Shown: in pieces, positions 54,597 to 64,000 of the stretch
How positions within the stretch are numbered: the first letter of the stretch is position 1
Layout of the letters: each line of letters opens with the position of its first letter
Origin: Takakia lepidozioides
Taxonomy: Eukaryota; Streptophyta; Takakiopsida; Takakiales; Takakiaceae
NCBI GenBank assembly: GCA_030704615.1
Contig: CM060732.1
Coordinates: 30,857,053 to 30,921,052, forward strand
Direction: 5' to 3'
DNA: 64,000 nt
Program-made: the position numbers and the translations under genes
The notes under the pieces: generated by a model
Seen by the model: only the letters and a program-made list of their open reading frames with translations
What the model was told of the DNA's origin: nothing
Database searches by the model: none

Positions 54597-56757
54597 ATGG
54601 CCTTAGCGGCAAGGAGGTTAGTGCCACTCTTGGACAGGATACTGGTGGAGAAGGTCGTCCCCCCTACCAGATCTTCTGGTGGCATTCTTCTTCCCGATTC
54701 GCTGACCTCCTCCAAGGTAACTATTCAAACTGAAGGGGTGATGTACAGGGAAACGCATGGCCGCAATGCTGTGGTATCTATGCGTTGCAGCATTGTATAT
54801 GTGAATTCGCTTTCTCGACCTCGTAGTCTTGGCGGCCTCCCTCTCTGTGGTTCTTTCTATCTTACTTTCCCTCTGTCTCTCAACTTCGTACCTTTCCTTC
54901 ATTTTCTTGCTCCTGGCAATGACAGCGGTTAAACCGGAGTCGGTAGTATCCCTGATGTTCTCGGTCTGGTTGAACTAGTTTCTTGTGCATTTGCATCTTA
55001 TTGCCTAAGTCATCAGCGAGCGTTGCACTGTTGATTTTAATGTGAGAGAACCTTGCTTTAACGAAACGGAGGTTTCCACATGTTTCATGTTGGGAGGGAG
55101 AGGAATGTCACCTGCGTCTCTGCCTCCTGCTTGTCTGCTGGTTTCTTGCTTCACATAGACCCCACGCTTTCTGTTCCTGCTCACTTGATGTCAAGAAAAG
55201 TTTCCGTCCATGTAGACGTGGAATCACGTGCGTATGGTCAAGGTTGCTAGGATTGTATTTGGGTTAGTCTGGTGTGTTGACCCTGTTGCATAATAGCAAA
55301 TGTGGCCTTTGTAGAGTCATATTTCTCAAAGCTGAACGTGAGTAATGTGGTCAGTTATGTAATCCCCGTACATTGGCACCAGGACGATTTCGAGATGTCC
55401 CAAAATGCATGTATTCTGTAGTATGTTGACCTTTGACCTTGCACTGCACAGCCTTACCTGCTGCAGTCAGTCTTCCACCAAATCACGAGCATCTGTGGTC
55501 GTTTTGTGAAACATTATGATCTTCTTAAGATTACTGGTTCTGAGTTTCCAAACGGAAAGGGGGACTGATGAGTCTTATTTTTATAGTTTCTGTTTCTGTT
55601 TCATACAAATGAACTCTCCTTAACTTTTCCTGGTTGAAGAAATCTGGAAGAATCATGATGAGCAGGTTTGGCAGTTCAGTCACTCAGGATGAAATCCATG
55701 ATGCAACCCTCAAGTACCTTAGTAATTTGTCATAGTATTCCCACACTTGAAATGATCCTGGTGTCAAAGTGAGTGGACCATTTCAGTCATCTGGCCTTCT
55801 GTTATAATGTGTTATTACCAGCCGTAATTCAAGTGGACATGGCCTTCATCATCTGTGATATGTGGAGTTTACCTTGCCTACTTCCATGTGTAGGTCAATT
55901 CGGGAGTGGTTATTGCCGTAGGCCCCGGCAGTCGGACAAAAGATGGGAGCACAGTCCCTGTTAGTGTCAAGGAGGGTGACACCGTTCTCCTTCCTGAGTA
56001 TGGTGGTACTCAGATCAATCTTGGAGAGAAAGAGTAAGACCACTCTGTCCTCGGCTTTCTTTCAGGCACAATTCTATCTGTGGGGCTGTTTTGGCAAAGG
56101 GCTAATGTCAAGGAATTAACAGAATGCAATCCTGTTGTATGGCCTGGGTGCCCTGTAAGTGCATATCTGACATCTTTACGCAAGAGAGATAATAATTCAA
56201 CCATGAAGAGTTTTGTTGTATTTGTATATGCTTTAGAGTCCTCTAAATTTTATTAATCACACATGTTCCGTTCAATCCTCATCACAAGTCTAGATATGGA
56301 ACATTTGCCACTAGACTTTGGTCTTTCTTATTGCCTTCAGGAAGTGATAGTGTTTTCTGGGATTAACTGTGCCAAATTATTTTTATTGCACTGTGTTCTT
56401 TCACCCTAGTCAGTAGTTAGGGCGAGTTTTCTTGCGTCAGTCAACAGTACCATATAGGATCATCTAAGTTGGTTGGGTCTGTCTGTGTGAGGCTTCTGCC
56501 CTGAGATTGCAGTCCTGATATTTTGTGATGTGTGGGGCTCATGGTTCCATTCCTCGTGATTGTGGGAAAGCAATCCTATGGGAGTACTTCTGATCATCTG
56601 GAAAATCCAGGGTCGGACCGATATGGAAATGCTGTACTCATGAATGGGAGGCCTGTAGGATGTTCTTGTTGTATGTGAACCTCATATGGTGGTGTTGTCA
56701 ACTTTCAGGTTTCTGCTTTTCCGTGATGATGACATTCTTGGGATACTCGAGCAATGA
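54597..56757 (+). CDS. CPN10: 10-kDa chaperonin (mitochondrial CPN10/GroES)
   Basis: Three exons, 54597-54716, 55894-56033 and 56709-56757, join in phases 0 and 2 to give 102 residues, the normal length. Exon 1: RRLVPLLDRILVEKVVPPT and GGILLPDS, the mobile-loop region that binds CPN60. Exon 2: GVVIAVGPGSRTKDG, then VKEGDTVLLPEYGGTQINLG, the core beta-barrel. Exon 3: FLLFRDDDILGILEQ and stop. Donors are GTAACT and GTAAGA, acceptors TGTAG and TTTCAG. The protein caps the CPN60 barrel for folding imported proteins in the mitochondrial matrix. The absence of a long presequence fits plant CPN10, whose N-terminus itself targets. All expected blocks are present. Confidence 0.93.
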
Positions 56758-57916
56758 AATGTAACCTCTAGACATGCGTTTGGGTTGCAAGTTTTGGCCA
56801 AGAGGGAGGTAGTGCTCAGGGACAGTTGAGTGTTCTGGAGGGAACTGGGAGCCTTTTAACAACATTTGTGCTAGGGACACCACCATGCAATGTGCCAAAT
56901 GATCATATACATGGGGGAACATTCTTGTTGCGGAGAAGACACATGTTACTTCGCAACAATCACCTGATACAATTTTTACCTTAATTGTTCAATTGCTGAT
57001 GATGAGGCCCAGACACGCGACATGTGATAATGAGGCTCGTATATGTAACATTTGATTAGTGAGGCTCAGATGTGTGATATCTGATCCAGTTGACTGCCTC
57101 CTATTCCTCAGATACTACACCACACTTGCCATTTGTTCTACCGGGACAAGGAAAATGATTGATTAGGTTATTACACATCTAGCTTGCAGGTTAGCTGCAA
57201 GATGAGCTCCTCTCTGCTAGCTGCCTATATTGACTGAATCTGGCAGCTCAAATGACTTTGATTGGTGTGAAAGAGAAGGAAAGAGCAGTTTGTACTAGGC
57301 TACAAGGCAATTCTGCTAATGGGATCTTGGTTGCAAATGTCCGAGTTTTGTCCATCAGTTTAAGCAACCTACAAGGCTGTGTATGGTGATTACCATCATG
57401 GTAGTCCACATGAAATGGTGGGCGATTGTGGCCAAAGCATCAGAATGCCTTAAGGATTCTATGAACTATCCCATACTGCAGTCAAGACCCCTTGTTCAGA
57501 CAACAACTGAAGCTTTTAGCACTACTGCAGTGTTTAACAATGTTTCTACCTAGAAAAGGAAATTGTGGAGTTCTATCAACTAAACTCCTCAGTCAGTTGT
57601 CAAATCTCAGCCATTTTGGTTGTCAGAACAATTTTGCATGCCAGTGGAAAAATCACAGCGATACTGTACAGACATAATCATCACTTACAGTGACCATCAG
57701 AACAGTTGCTTTGGATACACAACAGCATGTGCACCTTGAAAGGGAGACACTAGCAACATGCACATTGAGTGCCTGTTCATGCCTACCCACGCAAGCTTTC
57801 AAAAAGGGGATTGATACTCAACACTAGTAAAACTCAAAAAAGAAGTCCACTAGGGGCAAAAAAGGTAATATTGTCATCCTAAAAGTTCCTCTCCCCATCT
57901 CAGGCTGCGTGGTCTT
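56758..57916. other. Spacer between convergent CPN10 and TOM20, no gene recognised
   Basis: Holds the 3' UTRs of the two convergent genes. 57000-57080 has three loose repeats of GAGGCTC(A/G)...ATGTGA. No coding frame of note. Confidence 0.45.
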
Positions 57917-60900
57917 CTATCGAAGAGATGAGGGGGCAGGTGGCGGGGTCGGCATGGAGGACTTGGCAAGACCCACCCATGCTATCACTCCAATGGCAAG
58001 CACAATCCATCCCATCACATCATATTTGAGATCACTGTCCTTCTTCTTTTTCTTTCCTCCCTGTAAGCATGCCAATAGTTACACCACGAGTCAGATCACC
58101 TAGGTATTGTCATACTCGGCCTTTTGGCAGACTGACCAGAGTCATCAAGCAATTTCTACAGATCCACAGAACTTGTTAGTGGGACAAGAATCATGCAGGA
58201 GCATGCAACGAAAGTGATCATAGGAACTTCACTTGGGAGCAAACACTGGTGACAACGTGGGAAAACTAATGATATCACTCCTCTTTGACAGTGATTTTCC
58301 TGGATTCTTGTTATGGCCGAGTCCCTTCAGCTGTTCAGTAACTAGAGAATTCCCGGACAACTTGGAGAACAGACAAATAGAAGTCATTGATATTGCATCA
58401 TTGCATGATCTCTGAGGTGTTGGGACCACAGCCAATAAAATGCTTGAGGAAATGTCAGGGTTGACACCCTCCAGTCTAATAGTACCTTCGAAGTGCTAGC
58501 GCCAATTGAACTTGCACCACCTCCCAAAATCACCTGCTGTGAGGCCAGCTGCTTCTGAAGCTCTTGATGCAATGACGGTGCCTGCCCTCCCGCAGCCAAA
58601 GAAATTCACGTTGAGCTCAGTGTTAAAACAAAAAAGTTGACTCCTGCTGTATTAATTGATGTTGATCTCAGTGCTTACGATCTAGGCCCTATGTTGTGAT
58701 TGCACCCGTCACATTTCAGCCCATCAGTCAATATCTAGTCCATTGCAATAGGTTGGTGGATAGCTGATTTCGCTTGGTTTCTGGTGGGCACACAACCTGT
58801 ACGAGGGGGGTTACAATGGGGCCTATGCTGTAGGGACATGCCATAACAGCGGGTCCAATGACTCAGTTCCTTGCCACTGTCTCTAATTAGGCAGTCCTTC
58901 ACTCAACTGTCACTGACTGTGCAACCACAGCCAGATGCGATGTCAATGCCAGCACACGAATCAACAGTCTGTGTTGTGTAATCAGATTCTCGTCGGATGT
59001 CTGCAAGCACTATGCCAATGTCTGGCTGAGTCTCATACTCTCCTGGGCTGAAAGACCACAACTAGCTAGGATCCTGCAAGGCTATGCCCATAAGTGGAAG
59101 TCGTAGCTAACATTTGCAGGGAGATGGCCAATGAGAGCATCTTCTCTTTGGTGAACTGCACGACCAAGGACAATTGCTTGTGGGTGAGAATACCTTGTCA
59201 GTCATCTCCAGGGCCTTCTGATAGAGCTCATTCTGGGGTGCCTGAATATTCATCACATTCACACTACTTCAGCATCCAGTGGCACCATGCTACACGATGT
59301 CATATCTACTGAGCATGACTGGAAATTCCATTTAAACACAAAGAATCAAGGGCAATTTGATAAAATCATATCTTGACTTGGACGATTCTCTGACTAAATG
59401 ATTGATTGAACATCATGTCTCAAGGGGCTGAAGATAAAATCAAACCTCAACTTTGAAGATACAACTCTCTCTGACTGAAGGAATGACTAAAGCAACAACA
59501 TTCATTCAACTACCGAGTAAAGACTTCATACCAACTTTAAAAGGTAACAGATGTTGCACAAGCCCGAGCTAAAACCTAAACTAGTGCATTAGGAAGTAAC
59601 ATCCACAGAGCTGCTCCTGATCAACCAACGAATAACTTGCAGATTCCTGTGTGGTGGAGGGGTTAAGATTGAAACGCACCTCGTCAATTGCCTGCTGAAA
59701 GCACCCAGCAGCTTTCTTGAAAAAACTGTTGGCCTTGTCAGTCTCAGTCACCAGAAATCCCTGGGATGTGTAGGCATTACCAAGGCACCAGAGTGTGTCA
59801 TGCTTGCGAGGATTGATGCGAAGAGCTTCCTGCAGCTTTGACACCGCATCTACAACCCCACATACAGTCCAAGACCTCAAGCTGTACCCAAGGAACCTTT
59901 AAACTGTCAGGATAACAAGATTCCACCCTTGTCCCTTTAAAAATTTTAAATTCAAAACTACACAATGCGTTCATACTTCGTACCTTCCCTTATGGTTTTT
60001 GTTGCACATGCTTCAAGTAGGCACATGTTTCAATTTGACACCTACGATGTTCAACTGCATCCGCTAGGTGCAACCAGCATTTCTTGACTTCTGAGGTCCT
60101 TTAACAGACTGCTGACCAAACAGGCAGATACCAGAGAGATGACAAGAGAGATACCCTCAACCATGTCAATGGAATCCTGGCCCTGCCTAAAATGCGCCAG
60201 CTCCAGAAGGGCCCCACCCCATCTTGTCAAATTCTGTCCTCCCATCCATGCCCTTAAACCCCTTGAGAATCAAGTAACAGGTTCAGGGATCCAGGCAACC
60301 CTCAGCAGTTTTGTTTTGACAAACTGGTCACTCCTTACCATACTATCTGAGCTCCCATATCAACAGATAAAGTATGGTTTGTCGTCAAAGGAAACTCTCT
60401 CCCTCTCTCTCTAGTCTCACGAGTGCAACTATTTAACTTTGAACTGTTAATCTGCTGTTGCCAGCCCTTTTATCAAACCTCACTTGACTGTTCGGACTAA
60501 TGCAATGTTGGGTTGAGATTCATACCCTGGTGGATTAACAGTCTAGGATAAGGTTTGAGAGTTTAAATATTCTGGGGCCAATTAGGCCCCCCTCCATGGT
60601 CAGTAGCAGCCAAGATCAGCAACAAGTCCAAATATTCCAAACTATTCAGAAGCACACATCCACCAAACTTAACGTGGAATCTAAGGACTCCACTTTCAAT
60701 TGGATTGCTGTTGGATTTCCCTGTTCAGTCCTTCTCACTCTAGCAGTTTATTAAGAGAAGATCCAGCACACAGTGTCTTGTTGCTGCACAGCCTAGCATC
60801 GCAAATAATCTTGTTGCTCCCACCACACTGACTTCTTGGATCCGCCAGAAAGCAGGAAAGATAAGCAATCTGTGAATGAAAGAACCTTCCAACTGGTTAG

Positions 60901-61842
60901 CCCAGTGATGGGTCACTGCGGCCACATAACAGGAGGCTCTGGGTTCAGAGTCCAGTGGTGGTGTCCGTTGTTCGATGCACTGTGAGGTGGTGCGTCCAGA
61001 AGCCATGTGGTCATCGCCCCTGAAAATTCCGTAGTTCAGGGGCTTCCCAGCGGCTAGGAGACAAACCGAGCAAGCCCAGTCGTTTTGTAAGCGGCAAAAT
61101 AAAGTGCCAGCAACCTCACAGGCAGTTCAAGGAGGTACTAGGGGTTAGCTCTGGCCGTCATTGTCCTTATGGATCAACGGCATGTCAACCTATCCGAGAC
61201 TTGGGCTTCACTCTAATAGACCCTAGACGTACAACTCTGACACGTCTGATCGTTTAGCCACTGTTATCCTTCGAACTACTTATGTCCTGAAAATACTTCC
61301 ACTCTCACAACCCTGATCACATTTGGACACTGGTAACCAGCCGAGTCATGATGCTGGGATGGTTATGCAGACCATCTTGAGAGCCCTAATCTGATAATTT
61401 TGTTTGCAAAATTTCCAGTAGGAGGGATGAATTCCGATTGTACGCTCAACCCTAGAGTGCATCCCTGTTGAGAGCAATGAAATGAAGAGAGTTATCATTT
61501 ACAACAAATAAGAGACTTCCCGCACTTCTCTAGAAGGATCACTTCTCATCAATCGAAGCTACGTACACTACATGGAGCAACCAATCCAACTGCGCACTGA
61601 AACTTCAAGCAACCCTTCCCCACTGACACATTCACGCTAGAACAATTCAACCAGGCCATGAAACTCATCGGCACTGAGAGAGAGGGGTAATGCAGAGGGA
61701 GAGGGATGAGTGAGACACACAGAGAGAAGGAGCGCGTCATTACATCAGGATCTGTAGGGGAGCGAATGTAGTCAGCAGCTGCCTTCTCACGGGTCTGTTC
61801 AAAGAACATAAGCCGCTCAAGCTCCTCCCTTTGCATCTCCAT
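57917..61842 (-). CDS. TOM20: Mitochondrial import receptor subunit TOM20 (plant type)
   Basis: Six exons on the minus strand: 61842-61744, 60233-60155, 59849-59680, 59241-59194, 58581-58486 and 58060-57917, giving 211 residues with consistent phases. Order: [35 protein letters not shown]; the TPR helix pair [20 protein letters not shown] with [12 protein letters not shown]; a 16-codon exon [13 protein letters not shown] (too short to stand out alone); [11 protein letters not shown] plus a Gly/Ser linker; and a Lys-rich stretch before the tail anchor ([20 protein letters not shown]). Plant TOM20 is anchored in the outer membrane by its C-terminus, unlike animal TOM20, and recognises presequences. 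Each splice site is GT-AG. A likely intact gene. Confidence 0.92.
60890..61150 (+). mobile_element. Possible tRNA-derived SINE inside TOM20 intron 1
   Basis: TGGTTAGCCCAGTGATGGG (A-box-like) is followed about 40 bases later by GGTTCAGAGTCC (B-box-like, near 60939), the spacing of a Pol III promoter. Downstream is a strong hairpin GCCCCTGAA...TTCAGGGGC (61016-61043). There is no tRNA cloverleaf fold and no confirmed target duplication, so this is tentative. Confidence 0.35.
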
Positions 61843-62818
61843 AGCGACCCTGTGCAGGCACACGAGCACGCAGCAGACGAGACAGCCACTCTCAAACACG
61901 CAGACAGGAACGGCACGCGAGAGAGAGGGACACTGTGCGCTTCTCAGTGCCCTAATAACAACCTCATGTCCTCTCTCATCTCATGTGTTTCTCCCATGAC
62001 CCTGTGCCTCATGTTCTCCGTGCTTAATGGCTCCTCCCTCCGCTATCCTTGCAAGTGCGGTGTTTGTGTGCGCTGTGAGGATTAGAGGATGATTCAAGAA
62101 CTAGAAAAGGATGAGAAGAGGGGGCTTGGGCGAGACACAGGGTGCAAAAGAAACGAAGGAAAGTGTAAGCAAGTTTCAGTTAACCCCTCAAGGACGAGAG
62201 TTTTTTTTGTGATTTAAAAAAAAACCGGACATGGCCTAACTTGAGTGGATGTATGTTGTTGCCAAAGTTCATCCACATGGATGAACTGTACAATGTTGTC
62301 ACTAACTACATCATACAGGTGGTCAAAAATTTTCAGGTCTTTTCACCGTTGGAATGAGTAGATTATAATGAGTAGATTATAATGTGGGAGTGACCCCCAA
62401 TTTGTAAGCTCATATGTAAACTCATGGAAAAACTTGGTTTGACCCCCAATTCTCCTTGTTCCGGTTCCTTCTTCCGCTCGTGTGGTAAGGCCCGGAATAC
62501 TTGGGTTTTGGACGTGGGGGATCTTTTCAAGGTGTCCAGCTGGGTATGGTGTGAGGTGGCTCTGTTGGATGGATGTTGTGAATGGGAGTTCTGGTGTGTA
62601 AGGTTTGATTTCCTCATAAGACAGGTTCCTGCCTATTGAGCAAGCTTGCTTTGCCGGCTCTATCCTTAAGAAAATTAGGCAGTCACCACAGAGGAGGTAG
62701 AGTAAACCCACAGATGGGAACATTACATTACAGGCCTTGGTCAGTCTTTTCTGGATAGAGACTTTCGCCGCTTCTGTAATGCCTGTGATCGTCTCTGTGC
62801 GATATCGGTTATTTTAGT
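61843..62818. other. TOM20 upstream region, no gene recognised
   Basis: Contains a Ser/Arg-coding-looking GA-rich stretch at 61900-62170 and A/T runs near 62200-62225. No recognisable coding unit. The TOM20 promoter should lie in the part nearest 61843. Confidence 0.4.
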
Positions 62819-62824
62819 GACGTG

Positions 62825-63925
62825 TAGGGAATTCCAAAAGGCCTTGATGTGAAATGCATCGCAATTCACTTGATCACCCCCCTAAAAGTGCGCAATTCAA
62901 TTAGTTGGCAATTCAATTGAATTGCTGACTACAATTCAATTGAATTGTAATCTATAATTTTTTAACTTATTTTTATATATAATATATAATACATATGTAC
63001 ATGTATATATTCAAATTATATTTATACACATATAAGAGTATAAGCTAAAAATACATGTTGCCCGTCTATTCTTGCTGGCCCTCTTACTTGTGCCCTTGAG
63101 GAAATTGTGGAGTTGTGAAGCCACCCTCAGCCTCAACGAGAAAGGGAGAGCCAGAGACGGAGACAGATCGGCAGCTTCCTGTGATTCACTGGCAAAAGAA
63201 ACATGGCTGGCTCCGAAAAAAACAGACAAAATCAAACCTGACAATTGATGAAAGGCTTCCCCTGCATCACCATGTAGTCCCCTAACACTAGTATCTGGCC
63301 CAAGACAAAGAAAACAAAAAACATGTTCATCTTGAGAATTATCAAAAATTTCGATACCCTTACAAAGGTATCATGTTGAAGTTGGGATGTGTGTTCTATA
63401 TAAGTTTAATATATCAAACTCTTACACGTTGATACTCTTACATTGGTATCATGTTTGGTATATGTACATAGCCATATATTGGCACCAACATCCACAAAGA
63501 GAGACGATCCCGCTTTTACAAGCGCTTCGTGACTTCCCCTCTCTCTCTCTCTCCCTCTCTCGCTCTCCCTTAAGCTTATCTTGGGCTCAAGCCTTACCAC
63601 GGGCAAAGGATTGACAGACGGACAGCAAGAATAGACTGGCAACATGTATTTTTAGCTTATACCTGTGTATGTATATATATATATATAATTTAAATATATA
63701 CATATATATTATATACAGAAATAAGTTAAAAATTATAGATTACAATTCAATTGAATTGTAGTCAGCAATTCAGTTGAATTGCCAATTCGAAATTCAATTG
63801 AATCGTGTGCCGACAATTCAATTGAATTCCAAATTAGGGTTAGTTCAATTGAATTGCGCACTTTTAGGGGGGTGATCAAGTGAATTGCGATGCATTTCAC
63901 ATCAAGGCCTTTTTGGAGTTCCCTA
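62825..63925. mobile_element. Foldback DNA element with long terminal inverted repeats
   Basis: Left arm about 62825-63077 and right arm about 63623-63925 are inverted copies, beginning TAGGGAATTCCAAAAGGCC and ending in its complement (GGCCTTTTTGGAGTTCCCTA). Arms contain repeated palindromes CAATTCAATTGAATTG and an AT-rich TATATA tract. Flanks GACGTG (62819-62824) and GACATG (63926-63931) differ at one base and may be a target duplication with a C-to-T type change. The 545-bp interior has a CT microsatellite (63537-63562) and no transposase, so it is non-autonomous. Confidence 0.85.
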
Positions 63926-64000
63926 GACATGGTCGGACCTGCAACGCACGATAGGGGGGTTTAAGAATGCTGTGGGGACTCGTAGTGAATGTGCGATCAA

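Overview
This is nuclear DNA of a land plant. Host genes with plant-type spliced exons are present: tail-anchored plant TOM20, mitochondrial CPN10, chloroplast-type SECE1 and an AN1 zinc-finger protein. There are also large PPR-DYW genes with PLS repeats and many retroelements. The DYW proteins with dozens of near-identical repeats, the bulk of degraded retroelements and the retroelement families suggest a seed-free plant (fern or lycophyte most likely). That placement is inference.

Layout. 1-14 kb: two copies of a PPR-DYW gene lie head to head (minus strand 1-2627, plus strand 10982-13906). Each is preceded by decaying exons of an organellar single-stranded-DNA-binding (OSB) protein, made of PDF motifs and the end of an OB fold. 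A truncated LINE sits between them. 14-18.6 kb: remains of a gamma-tubulin complex GCP3 gene, a multi-exon SMP/C2 (synaptotagmin-like) gene with a nonsense codon, and LINE scraps. 18.9-25.9 kb: a full-length, dead chromodomain Ty3/gypsy element with two LTRs, a primer-binding site and a perfect 5-bp target duplication. 27-31 kb: a second Ty3/gypsy relic whose reading frame joins a C5 DNA-methyltransferase-like domain to reverse transcriptase, RNase H and integrase, and ends in a PHD finger. 31-36 kb: LTR-like repeats and a rearranged second piece of the same methyltransferase family. 36.8-41.8 kb: third OSB/PPR-DYW copy (minus), the best preserved. 43.5-46.5 kb: a diverged, frameshifted fourth OSB/PPR-DYW locus. 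46.9-47.5 kb: LINE fragment. 49.8-50.6 kb: AN1 zinc-finger gene. 53.5-56.8 kb: divergent SECE1/CPN10 pair. 57.9-61.8 kb: six-exon TOM20. 62.8-63.9 kb: a 1.1-kb foldback element with long terminal inverted repeats.

The two most unusual observations are (i) the retroelement family carrying both a DNA methyltransferase and a PHD chromatin reader, and (ii) the in-frame fusion of OSB-type PDF motifs to a PPR-DYW RNA-editing-type protein, repeated at four loci. Most intact host genes here act in organelles (CPN10, TOM20, SECE1, and by family the PPR-DYW proteins). I see no tRNA or rRNA gene and no CRISPR array.
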